From Uranotaenia lowii (Eukaryota; Arthropoda; Insecta; Diptera; Culicidae): a DNA stretch of 64,000 nt. The stretch spans positions 146,446,843 to 146,510,842 of the forward strand of contig NC_073693.1 in NCBI RefSeq assembly GCF_029784155.1, given 5' to 3'. The position numbers and the translations under genes are program-made. The notes beneath the pieces were generated by a model that saw only the letters and a list, made by a program, of their open reading frames with translations, made no database searches and had not been told where the DNA came from. This document shows positions 45,003 through 57,313 of the stretch, in pieces. Positions within the stretch are counted from its first letter, which is position 1, and each line of letters begins with the position of its first letter.

Positions 45003-46482
45003 CATGGCCGTAGGAACGTGGGGGGGGGGGGTGTTGATGGTTAAACCCCCAGCCTCCCCCCACCATGATGTTCCAAAACATCAAGCGAAGGATTCTACTC
45101 TACACTCAAAGTTTTAAATTTAAAACGATCCAAATTATGATACTACAGTAAGGTTAATGAACAGTAACAATCAAGACTAAAAACTAATGCCAAAAACTCA
45201 AAACCCCATTCGAAGTCCAAAATTTTGTTACTTTTTTCAAAATTTTCTAACTTGTTCATCGAAATTCAGGTCTTAATATGAAATTTCGAATTAAATTAAA
45301 CCCATTTCGGAGGTTCTGATTCCATAAATCCCATAACCAAAAGTGTATTCCTATCTTCGTATTTTCGATCCTGTATCCAGTTTAGGATTTTTGATTTTTA
45401 GTTCGAATTATCATAAGAAATTAGAAATGAAAAGCTGCTTTCAAATCCTGGTTCAAATTTGGTTTTGCATTTCATGTCAAATTTGAATCTTGTTTTCGAG
45501 ATCATATGCATTTTCAATATTGTGATGCTTTATATGTAAAATTTAGTTTAGAGGTTTCTGAGATACAGAATGCCGAATTACGGAGTTTCCCGTCATAGAT
45601 TTTTTTCGCGGTCCTTAATGTGTTTAGATTGCTAGTCAATTCAATCATCAGATTTCAATTTTTTATACAAAATTAGTTTGTAAACACAATTTAGCTGAAA
45701 ATCACAAATGAAAAATAGAATTTGAGTGTTTTTTATACTCAAAAACCAAAATTGTATTTAAAAAAGCAGGCAGGTTGTATTGAAAAATATATACTGTTAA
45801 AAAAAAATCTTTACCTAAAAAATCTGCACATTTTTTTTAATTTTCCCAGTGTATTGTTCAACATTATTAACACATTAAGGACACCAAAATTTGTCATTTT
45901 ATGTTTCAGAAACCAATAAACAAAATTCTGTGTTGTGTCACATTTTGTAGAATGAAGTTTCGTTATTAGATTCATAACACTTGAATTACTGCGAAAAAAC
46001 GAGATATCTTGTATTTGGTCCGCAATGTGTTAGTTATTGCAGTTTTTTTTAACAAAAATTAAATATTTATATCATTAGTTTGGTTCATGTTTGCATCAAG
46101 AAAATTTGATCCGAAAATCTGATTATTTTTATCTCTAACTTTTTTCTTGAAAATTTGACAAATTTTCATCAAAGGTTGAAATCTTTGAATTTGAAAAATA
46201 GTTCTGAAGATTGGGCTTGTTTGATTTGAGTATAGAATAAGTTTTTTTTTTTAAATGGATGACCCTCCTAATAAAAAACCTTATTTTTTGCCCAAATCAA
46301 CTAAGTTTGATCTACCAGACTCCTAAAAAAATTCAAAGATTATAACCATCGATGAAAGCGAATTTAGCTCACCTTTTAGGTTTAGGATCAATTTTCCAAA
46401 GTTTCAATTGAAAACAAAAACTTTTAATGTCAAAGTCAGTCATCAAAACCCCCCCTATGAGTCGGTTCTTCCTACGGCCCTT
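45003..46482 (+). mobile_element. non-autonomous hAT-like element, 1.48 kb, with poly-G/poly-C ends
   Basis: Ends are CATGGCCGTAGGAA and (reverse complement) AAGGGCCGTAGGAA. A perfect 8-bp duplication GTTTGAAC lies at 44995-45002 and 46483-46490. A run of about ten G (45021-45031) and C tracts lie just inside the left end, and CCCCCCC near 46450 inside the right. The interior is AT-rich and non-coding. Confidence 0.82.
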
Positions 46483-46490
46483 GTTTGAAC

Positions 46491-48470
46491 AAATTTTACA
46501 GTTGGAACTAAAGATAAATGCCCAACAAAAACATAAACCAGAATAATAGAAGTGCTTAATAGCTCATATTGAGAAAACATGCTTTAAAATTATTTAAGAG
46601 AAAACTTCATTTTTCAAAAATGAGCATCGCTTATTTTTGCTCCATTCGAAAGCCGGGACTTTTTCCTTTCATTTGAACCCAAATAATCTATCGTTAAAAT
46701 GTGAAAATTTTAAGAATGGTTCAATTACATTTGATTAACAATTTTTTGCATGAGTTTGATTAGAATTATCGGAACTAAGGGGCATTCATGGGGTTTTATC
46801 TTACAAAAATCGTCTACTGCTTTTTTTTTAAATTTGCTATTTAAATTTTAAGTTCGTGTGACGACTTTCGTAAAAAAAAATATTTGAGACTAGGAAAAAG
46901 ATAATTTTATTTTTAATTTAAGTCCAAATTTTAAACAATTCTCCTGGATATCAGAAAAAAATTTATTTGTTGAAAATCTTTCATCCTTTTTGATGAATTT
47001 TGAAGGCTTTCATACTTTTACTGTGAATCGATTGTTCAGCCTTAGTCACGGGTACCACAAAGATGGTGAAGGTTCATTTACAATTTTAAAAAAAATCACC
47101 TTTAGTTAATGTTTGATAACATAAGCCAGCCTTTTAAGATGCATTCGTGTATGTAATAAAGTGTTAAAATTTTAGTTTACACACATTTTTGAATCAAAAC
47201 TTCAATATGTTCATTTGAAGTAAACCTTGTCTTTTGTTTATTTATTTTTTCGGTTAATAGAAAATTGAAGATTATAAAATCTTCATCCTTTCCCCACCTC
47301 TCCCCTTCGATTTGTCCTAAAACCCCGAAGGTGGAAGAATAAAGTTCAAGGTATTTTATTTGAAAATTTAATAATTTTTGTATACAAGTATTTTGCATGC
47401 AAGCATTTGTTCAATTGGTCCCATTTTATTGAAAAGTTGATTATCAACAAGTACGATACTTTTCCTGGTTTTATACAATCAGCGAATAAAAGTTTTATTA
47501 GATTTTTAAAATTAAGAAATGATCACAAAGTTTGCGACATTACAACTGGTTCCTCTCATTTTATATCACTTTGATGTCTTCGACAAAGTTGTAGTCAGGG
47601 AATTTTTCAGGGAACATTTCCATGTTTTTGACGAATGGGGTTTGAATAACTCTAAAGGTAAATCAAGTTTATTTTACAATGATTAGTAAGGATTTGCCAT
47701 TGAATTAACCATTAAAAAGTTGAAAAAATCTTCAAAAAAAAGAATAAATTAAATGTTCTAAACCCCTCGATGGATTACTTCAAATTTGGGCTCAATTAAA
47801 AGGAGGAAGTCTCAGCTTTCGAATGGTTAAAAAATAAGATACAACAAATATTATGTTTGGTCAAATATATTTTTTTTTTATTTTTCTTTCCAACGAAAAT
47901 TATGTAAAGAAAACTTTAAAAATCGGAAAATATCATCAAATGTTGTTTGAAGCATGAAGAGTGGTATTATTTTTACAAAATTTATCATTTTGCTCTTTTA
48001 GCCTTTTGGCTCTGAAAACTTTAAAACTTTTTTTCTGAAATATCATACAAATACAAATGTAAAAAAAAGTGTTGATAATTTTATTGAGGGACTTGAATAT
48101 AATTTTCAGACAATATTCAGCTAAATAATTAATTTTTACTCTATTAAGAGTGTGAGTAAAATATAAAAAATCATGCTTGGGACAAACGGCTGTAAATCAG
48201 CTATCAAGTGCTCAAAAAAGAAAACTTAAGCTAAATTTTGCACAGCTGTATATATGTATATCAACAACTTTTTTTTTTAATAATAACCACAAAAAACGTA
48301 AAAAAGTGGTGTATAAACCGTATTTTTTAACCAATAACAATTGAAGCTGTTTCAGTAACAGCAGGCAAACTTCGAAAAGTGGATTGTAAAGTTGACGTAC
48401 ATTTACGCTTTTTGCATAACTAGCTATTGATACACGACGAACTTTGTACTCTATTTTCAGTTATTCTTTT
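46491..48470. other. AT-rich DNA including a second copy of a dispersed repeat
   Basis: 46930-47400 is homologous to 32880-33360. Near 47577-47600 the phrase TCTTCGACAAAGTTGTAG resembles TCTTCGGCAAAGTTGAAG near 51361, another dispersed sequence. No supported gene. Confidence 0.45.
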
Positions 48471-48874
48471 AAATTGAGGTTTATCTAAAAACCTAGAAAA
48501 ATCTGGACATTGATTTCAAAATTGTTAACCAAAATCCAGGTAATATCCAAGCAAATATGTACAAAATCCAGGCAAAAATAAATCAAGATATAAAAAAACT
48601 TCGTTTCTATCAAAACTTATCAGCAGATTCTTAATCATTTTTTAGGATTCTAAATTACCTTTCATGATTATATTTGTAAGACTTGCTCAAAAATTTTGTT
48701 TAAGACGTGTAAACATAAAAAATTTACAAGATTGTTTGATTTGGCACATAAAGTAAATATTTCCGGGAAAAATTGGGCTTTTTTCAATAAAATCCAGGCA
48801 ACCGAGCCGGCCGGACTTTTCCCAAATTTTGTATTACATATTTGAGCAAACGCGGATGAAACCGGGCAACCTTA
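48471..48874 (-). mobile_element. TAAGGTTGCC MITE family, minus-strand copy
   Basis: On the minus strand it begins TAAGGTTGCCCGGTTTCATC and carries the family blocks (GGCCGG, TGCCTGGATTTT, and TTGCCTGGATTTTG near the end). The far terminus is worn and no duplication was identified. Confidence 0.65.
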
Positions 48875-50099
48875 TTTTTAATTCCATGAATGGCTCAATA
48901 TACTATTCATCGCTTGGCTGTTTTCATTTTGTTAGAAATCCTAATTCAGTAACAAAGATTTTTTTACGATTTTCAAAGTAGGCAGTTGTTTGACTTTTTG
49001 TCGATCTGAATTTTTCAAATTTTGTTTGACATCTTTCGTCAACTTGCACCCAGATATTGAGAACAAATTTTAAACGATTTTGGAAAGCAAGTTCAATAAT
49101 GGTTTTTATGTGCCTACAATTTGATGTTTATAAAAAAAAACCAAAGCATAAAATGTATAATCAGCATGGTTCAACCGTATCCCAACACCTTCAAAATTAT
49201 TGAGTTGGGACTATTTCGCGAAAAAGACGTAGAAATATCAATTACAGTAGAGTTTTGTAAAGGTCAAACTGATTTTATAACGTTTTTTTAAAAAACATTT
49301 ATAATTCAAAGATGGACAATGATGCTACAAACGTTTAGGAGAAAAAATGAAAAACATTACTAAATATTTCATAGGAACAAAATCGTTTGAAGTCTTCATA
49401 AAATTTCTTAGGTCTTCCCACTATTTTTAATTTCTTTTTACTTTAAATTTCACCATTTAATAAGGCTCCTAGCCATTTGTCCGACACAGACTTACTCTTG
49501 GGAAATGTCAATACTTTTAAATATCGAAAAATCATAAAAAATAACTCAAAAATTAAATTTAAAACAAACAAATGAAAAAATTTGAACTTTCACATAAAAC
49601 GACCCGATTGCCTTTTAATGCTTTAACATTTTAAGATTTTTATATCACATTTTTACAAACAGTCAAAACTTAAAAAAAACATTTTTTTTTCTGTTTGAAA
49701 CTCGATCTATCGGATATCAAACGTAGACAACAATTTTCATATATTTAAATTTGAGACTTAGTTCCTGATGATTATGTCGAAATAATTCATGTTGATAAAA
49801 GTTACCCCGGTGATGAAAGTTCCCAGCGTCCAGAATTTTTCTTGAGGCAGAAACTCATGCAAGATTTTATTTTGGTTTCACTTCAAATTATGGAAAAATA
49901 AGTATAACTCAAAATGCTGTTCTCCGATTAGGGATTTTATAAGCCCGCCAAAATACAAAAAATGAGGAAATGGAGAAATTTATGTTTAATTTAAAAATTT
50001 CATTTTTATTATGAGACAAAATTTGGGTTAAAAGTTTCTTGTTGTTTATGAAGAAATTAACCTTATATTCTTTTGCTGAAGTCGAAGTAATAAGAAAAT
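48875..50099. other. AT-rich DNA, nothing recognised
   Basis: No supported ORF or element ends. Confidence 0.5.
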
Positions 50100-50440
50100 T
50101 GGATAAACTCTTCACAGAATTTGTGTTAAACACAGAAATTTAGAAGTCTTTACAGATTTCACAGAATTTTAAAATGTTGGATTTTTTTCAAAAGTAAATT
50201 TTTGTGTAAATAAAAAAATTGGATAAATAACTTCAAATTGGAAAAATATGATAATATTGGAAATGTTATTTAAATTTTTTGTTTGAGTAAATTAAAAAAA
50301 GATGCAATTTGACATGACTTTTGAGTGAAATAAATAATAAAAGGCATCACAGAAAACCACCACAGAATTTTAGGGAAAATCCTAGAAATTCAGAATTTGT
50401 TTTCATCAAAGCACAGATTTTTTTAGGCAATCTTGGTGTT
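50100..50440 (-). repeat. TTGCC/CTGTG repeat family, minus-strand copy
   Basis: Reverse-complement partner of 44462-44815. Read on the minus strand it starts near CCAAGATTGCCTAAAAAAAT, continues through TTCTGTGGTGGTTTTCTGTG, and ends in CTGTG-rich sequence near 50115. Confidence 0.6.
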
Positions 50441-51041
50441 AGGCTGATGATGGCAGGTTGTAGGTTTACATAACTCCCCGAAGCAAACTACATAATTTTT
50501 CCTACATTCTTCAAAGTTAATGTTTAGAAACCTTCAAGTTTTTATAAAAGGAAATACCTTCTAAACCTTGATCACATTTTAAATTTTTAAAATTATAAAA
50601 AAAGAATCAAGGTTCCCTCAATTTACGGTTGATTTAGCACCTTTGCCCTCATAGTCGATTATGCTCGAATGAATGTTAAAGGGGGGACATAAATTAAGGA
50701 GTAGAAAAATCACTACATGTCATTGTGTTATATTTAAATTCCGACGTACGTGAAGATATTTTAAGCAAAATACTTCTTTTTATCAAATTTACGCCAATAA
50801 CAACTTCACACAGTAAATAAATTTAAAATTATTGAATATTGGCAAAAGTTATTGAATGATTTTTCAATATGTGACTGGAAACAATCTTGATCCAGTCAGG
50901 TCATTTTATTATTTGGTAGGTAATATGCATAATACTGGCCCAAATTTGTATGTGATGATTTTTATAACATTTTTTCTCAACGCGATTCCCCTCCATATCG
51001 GTACCTCCAGGTGCGAAAATATATTTCTAAAAATTTCAGCT

Positions 51042-51689
51042 AATTTGACTAAAGCACGAGCTGACGCAAAGGATTTCAGATTTGTGTGGAGGTTTTCTAA
51101 AAATTTATGACAAATCAACATACTTTCTCTCTTCATGTTCTGGATAAGTTATCAAGCTTAAAATATTAAAATTTCAGTTCAAACAATGAAGAACAAGTTT
51201 GTAGAAAACTGTGACACGATACGAGTTGACTATGATCAGATATTCGCAATTGAATGTGTAGATTTTTTTCCATTTCATTGATATCTCTTGAACGGTGTAT
51301 AGTTTTAGCATTAATTTGACCAGATTATCTCACAATCATCAAAACAGATTCATTTTCATGTCTTCGGCAAAGTTGAAGCCTGTTTGAAAACAAATATCTT
51401 TAAATAAAGCTACAAACAACGATTGACAAAACATGAGCTTCTGAAATGTTTTATGTTATATTAGCACGAAACATTTAATTAAGAAATTAGAAAGATCCTT
51501 TAAATTTTAGGAAAAAGCGACAGGAAGATGATAATAAATAAATGATAATGAACCTCCTAGATCGATGTCCTCAACAATATTGTTTTAAGAGCTTGTTTTC
51601 CAACTTTGTTCGAACTTTTTATCTGTTATTCTCATTGTGAGATAATGTGATCAACTTTGGCCTGCGTCAGCTCGTGCTTCAGCCAAATT
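51042..51689. mobile_element. inverted-repeat-bounded element (candidate)
   Basis: A 27-bp sequence with GAGCTGACGCA at 51042-51068 is answered in reverse complement at 51663-51689 with two mismatches. The spacer of about 590 bp is AT-rich and non-coding. The true termini may lie further out. Class unknown. Confidence 0.45.
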
Positions 51690-52049
51690 GATTTTATTTT
51701 TGTGGACAAGTCAAATATGCGTGTGGCAAATTTCCGGATAAATAATTTTGTGGTAAAAATTAATTAATAATTAATTAATTAATAACTCATATTTCTAACG
51801 GTATTTCATTATCTGGTTCCAAAATCTGAAATCTAACTCTGGAATCAAATTTAAAATATTGAATTTTGGTTCTAAATTTTCGTTTGAAATCGGAGTCTGA
51901 TTCTAAATTTTGATTCCGATTTTTAGTTCTTATACCTCATCTAAATTTTATGAATTAGAATTCTGAATCCGAGTTCTTATTTGAATTGTGATTTCGGAAT
52001 ATAAATTCTTATGCTTTTTTTTATTCTGATACTGCTCACAGATTTCCAT

Positions 52050-52791
52050 TTCAAAATTTTCGATTTGTTGATTTCATTCGAATCTCGCCTTTTTTTTTCG
52101 AACGACGGAATTCGCTCAAAAACAATCAACAATTCGGTGGTAGGTACACAAAGATTTAAAAGTTTCCTAAGTTTGCTAAAAATAGTCGCACGCCTGGGGC
52201 GATACTGTTTTGTGCAAAAAATAAAACAGACACGCTCAGCACAATGTTGGCTAGAATCCAACCCTCGCTCAATGTTTGCAGTCAGTCACCTTCTTACTGT
52301 AAGCTGAGCTATATTGTGCTATTTATTAGAGATAAAATTTGCTTGTTCAAGATTCCTCCGTTTTATAACGACAGTTGATGGGACGACCAGCAACGTGATT
52401 AGCGGTATGAATAGTCTTTTTTCGCCAAAGCCAAGTTTCTTTTTGGCGAATATTTAACGGAATGCTATGCACTTTGATCAATCCTCAACAGTTAAGCGAT
52501 TTCTGGCCACTTTACACTTCGTTTTATCACTTAAGTTCTTGAGTGTGAGAACCGGAAATCGTTTCTTTTTCAGAAGGTTTGCAAACAAAACAAATGCACA
52601 ATTTAAGCGCGATAACATTCACAATAGAGTGGGGAAATACGTTTTTAAATTAACGCACCCGACAGATAAGCCGCGTATCAAAGAACACCCTCGCTCGGAG
52701 AGAGATTTCAATGCTTTCCGGTCAACAGACAAACGTCTACTGAAGGTGGCTAGCTGGCTGGCTTGTTGATGACTATCGGGCCAGAAAGGTG
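52050..52791. other. GC-richer island interrupted by a hAT-like insertion
   Basis: This stretch and 55847-56000 together form one GC-richer region split by the element at 52800-55838. A 100-codon plus-strand frame (52467-52769) lacks a recognised domain. Possible host regulatory or exonic DNA; no model supported. Confidence 0.3.
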
Positions 52792-52799
52792 TTGACGAC

Positions 52800-55700
52800 C
52801 AGCGGTGTCATATATACAGATTTTTCTGTATTATACAGATTTTTCAACGTCAATACAGATAAGATACAGATACAGATTTTTATACAGATTTTTGAACATT
52901 AATACAGATTTATACAGATTTTTTAGAAAATTTAAATCAATTGTTGATGAAACGGTTTCCACGGGCTAACTGAGCTAAATCTTTTTAAACCTTTATCTTT
53001 CGAACTGCAGTATACCGCAAATGCTTACAATAGCACATATAATTTTTCCTATGTGTTTCTTAGACGAAACTTTTCATAGTTAGTCCTAAATGTGCTAAGG
53101 ATTTAAAAATTAGATTTACAATTTTTATCGATAACACATGGCAGAAAATTTTAAGCAATATAAGAGTAATATACGCTCTTATTTTAGATACAAATACTAA
53201 AAATAGGTTAAAAATGCATTCAATAAATTTATGCGCTGGCAAAACTACATGACAAAGATATACAAATCTTGGCTCCTTAAAGCCTAAAGGTATAAGCCGT
53301 TTCAAATAAAGATGTTACAAAAAAAAAAAGATATAAAATAAATTGTTTCAATTTCGTTATCGACTTTCTCGAGGACCGCGAGTAATTTTGACTTTGGGGG
53401 AAAAAGTGATAAAAGTATTCGTTTTGTCAGTTTTGTTCCAATACAACAAAAAATGGAAATTTGGAACTAAATTTAATGAACAAAATAAATCTTTCATATT
53501 TCTTGAGGCACCAGTCAAAACGTTTTGTAGACTTCAGCAAGGTTGGGAAATAAGATTTATTATTTAGCTATTATTTGAGTTTTTAAAGAGTTGTGATTCT
53601 GAAACTAAAATATATAAGCAAGATTGATTGAATGAAAGACAACAGAAAAGTTTAAAATCTGTTGTACGTATTCATGTAGGTTTATTTTTAAGTTTTAAAA
53701 TAAAATATTAAAATTTCTTTTTGAAATTGATTGATTTGAATTTAGGAACCCAAAATCTACCAAAATCAATTGAGTATTAAAACATAGGAAACATATATGA
53801 CTTTCCCTTGTGTAACTTTCAATCGTAACATGAATTCAATTTTCGTACTTAAATATACATTTTTGAATTTTAAGATTTTAGAAATAAGGTTGGGAAAATT
53901 TAGAAAACAGAAATGAGATTCTGAATTCAGAATAACATTCATAATTATATGGTTAATTTTTTAGAATTATAACTCAAAATCATTGAGCTAAATCTTAAGC
54001 ATTTTGCCTTCCGATTGAGACAATTAAAACATAGTTTAAAAGTTTTCTGTAATAAAATGAAAAGATGCTCTACAAAATGCTGTTCAAATGTGACAAACTT
54101 TTAAAATTTGTCCTAAGGTTGTTAGGTTGCGGCCAACAAAAGTGCATGTTTTCATCTGGCGTGAGTTAATAAGCCTTTAGTAATAATTTTATATCCCATG
54201 AAAAAAAAACTGAGCAATCTTGATCAGAGATGAGCAATTCGCGGCCCTCGAGACCCTAATGTGCGGCCCGCTAAGCCTTTCCGAATTGAATTGTTTTCGT
54301 AATTTTTGCCTGCGGTAGTTCGTTAGATATCATAAAATACCATCCAATAAACCAGAAATAGTTGATACGGCGATGACTTGTTTAAATATGTAATTTACGT
54401 GTTTCTGTTTGCATTTATCCCTCAATCATTCATATTGGGGACTTTTTTCCAGAAATGTAACATTCAATGTGTTTTTCAAAGGGTCCTAATTTTTCTTGAG
54501 CGTTTTTAAATTCAAAATCGGCAATCGCAAATTTAAAAAAATCGGAAGAATATTTATGAGCACATAATGATGATTTTCATATTTTTGTCAAAGATAAAGT
54601 TGTATGATAAATTAACTCAGCAGAATTTTTTTTTTGAAAACGTTATTATTTTATCAAATTGGAAAAAATGCTAATTTTGTTAGTAATTGAATTAAAACTC
54701 AGCATGGAAAGTGCCGGAAAAAAAAATTACATTCATGATAAAACCCTGTATTTTAATTTTGTATTTGATTCAAAAAATCTGTGGAAATGTTGATGTTGAA
54801 TCTACCAAATGTTGACAAATTCAGTCTTTCCACTTGGTAAATAACAATTCATATTCGAAACGTTAAGATATTTTCTTCAACAGGCCTTCGAAATCTTTTC
54901 CCAGTAGCACTAAAGATTAATTATTAAAATCTATTAAAAATGCTTAAAAACAATAAAGAATGTAGACTCTCCTAAAATTTGCCAGGGGATCTGTGAAATT
55001 TTTGTTATTCCCAGGATTTCAGCAAATTTGGTTGGCAAGTTATATTAAAAATGTTTTTCGCGAATTGCAGGAAAAAAATATCAGGGCTTCGTATGGCCAA
55101 TTTAAACTGTGGATTTTTTTTGGAAATACGTACAGAAAACCGAGATTTAGATCAGTGAGTTTGAACCACAAAAATAAAAAAAAATATATCTCTAGTTTTT
55201 TAGTTATTGCTGTGATATAGATACATAGCTCCAGAAGACTTAAAGAAAGTAATGAGTAGATACCACCAGTTAAGATAAAAATGATTATTATATGGAAAGG
55301 CGTTAAACGTGTTTGTGCATCGTACGTTTTTAAGGAAAAATGTGATGCAAATGATGTCTATGTTTGGAAGAACGAATGTTTGCGAAGAAGTTAAAGTTAA
55401 TTGAAAAACTACATTTTCAAAGATTTAAAATAAATGATTTGAAATCAAAAAATCGCAATAAATTTGAAATTATTACGATTTAACTTTTTATTATTTAGCT
55501 AATGTTTTTGTTATTATCTATAGAGTTCGATAAATGATTAATGGGTTTTATTTCATATTAGTGCGGCCCGCCGAGAATATTTTGAAATAAAACTGGTTCA
55601 AAAGGTTTCTCGCCCCTGCTCTAGATAAAGTTCAATTAATGAAATAAATTGTCAATTTGTGAATAGTGAATACGTTAAAACCAACAAAACTGATTTCCAA

Positions 55701-55838
55701 ATAGCATATTAGGCGATAAGCTTACATAAAAAACAATGATATAAGTTTTTGGTCGATAAAGTTCAATCAAATACAGATAAATACAGATTTTTTCATGAGG
55801 CTGATACAGATTTTTTAAAAAACCATCTGACAACCCTG
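52800..55838 (+). mobile_element. non-autonomous hAT-like element, 3.04 kb, with ATACAGATTTT repeats
   Basis: Ends are CAGCGGTGTCATAT and (reverse complement) CAGGGTTGTCAGAT. An 8-bp duplication TTGACGAC lies at 52792-52799 and 55839-55846. Both subterminal regions contain repeated ATACAGATTTTT units (about eight copies at 52811-52922, three at 55771-55815), possible transposase-binding sites. A second hAT-like element (54225-55618) is inserted inside. No transposase. Confidence 0.82.
54225..55618 (+). mobile_element. nested hAT-like element, 1.39 kb (GCGGCCCGC type)
   Basis: The left end CAGAGATGAGCAA is followed by GCGGCC and TGCGGCCCGC. The right end, reverse complement CAGGGGCGAGAAA, is preceded by GTGCGGCCCGCC near 55561. 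Imperfect 8-bp duplication ATCTTGAT/CTCTAGAT. Inserted within 52800-55838. No transposase recognised. Confidence 0.6.
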
Positions 55839-55846
55839 TTGACGAC

Positions 55847-57311
55847 GATTCGGGACTTGTTGAAGGCGTCTTGGTTGCGCTCAAGAAGTTATGCTTTGCG
55901 CAAAGCGCAACCACCACGCGTGTTTAGGTCGTTTCGATCCTCTCGAGAGACCTAGAAGGTTGAGAGTGAGCGAACGTAGAGACGATAACATGCTGAGAAA
56001 AGAGAATTTTGTTTATGCTAATCAGCAAAGCAGTGCTGCTATCCATTTTAAACTTATGTAAATGCAAAACTTATGTTATGCGGTGTAAATCTAGAAGGGA
56101 TGAATGACGATTTTCAAGGGGTGATTTCATTCCTTAGTTGTATTACGAATGTCTTATGAAGATTAAATGTTCTAGAAAAATGTGCCAAACGGAGCAAATT
56201 AACTATCCTGTTAGCTCAAAAAACTGTAACAAATAATTTTTTTGAGTTTTTGGAGTATGTTTGGAGAACATTACAAAACGATACTTGAGGAAATTTTTGA
56301 ATAGGGGAGAAAAGGGAATACTTGATTGCCATTTCTTATTTTTTTTTTCATATCTTTTTGGAAAAAATTAGCAACTCACCGTCTTTTGCATTTTCTGACA
56401 GCGTGTAATTTCAAGTTGATATGCTCCAAAAGTGGGAATGATACATGAACCCGTAGATGAACTAAGACTATGATCATTTAGAATCCGGGAAGTTACAAAC
56501 GTGTGTATTTTAGAAACCATTCATTTGATCGAAATACTTTCTATGTTTCCTCCATATTTGATGTGAAAATATAAAAAAAAATTTATCAATGATATCAAGA
56601 AATACTCTAACTTATTCATAAAATCTCTTTTTTAAACTTTGCACACTTTTTTCAGTCATGTATTGATTTATTTTTTTTTACTACAGAAGCAAAACCTTTG
56701 CAAAATCATGATATTTTACACAAACTCACCTGGAAAAAGCAATTGGAATCAGGTTGGAACCTTTTCATGAGTAGGCATTTCGAATAATTTGATCTCTTAA
56801 ATCCGGTTTTAACATAAATCTTTTTGTCCATCACATTACATCTGTCATATTGCGTAAAAACTGGATGCACAGATTGCGATCTTTGGAACTGATCATTATT
56901 AGTTATTTACTTGGTGTCTACTAGTCAGGAAACACTTTTTGCCAGCCGGAAATGGATTTTTTGCATTATTTAAGAAGTCTGCATTCAGTAATCCCCAATA
57001 ACCATAGACTTTTTACCATATTCAAGATCAAGGGTTGCACTCCGATGGTTGGTTTGAACGTCGTGTGGATCCTAGAGTGGCTCCTTATACTTCTTAACCA
57101 TTTGGTCCGAAAAAAAAATCAGAAAAAATCAACGAGGCGCAAAATGAGTAAGAGGAGCAAATTTGTGCAAAATTATTTTTACCATGACTTTTTGCATCGT
57201 AAATATCTCAAACACACGTTAATTAAAAATTCTATCAAAAATAGGCAAGATAGTCCTTTTCATAACCAATACATCGCTACTTAAGTTTTGCATATCCGAG
57301 CTCTATTAACT
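55847..57311. other. GC-richer remnant, then AT-rich DNA with a dispersed repeat
   Basis: 55847-56000 continues the island at 52050-52791. 56300-56470 repeats the GCATTTT, ACAGCGTGTAATTTCAAGTT block seen at about 5580-5612. A 110-codon plus-strand frame at 56952-57284 has no recognisable domain. Confidence 0.4.
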
Positions 57312-57313
57312 TA

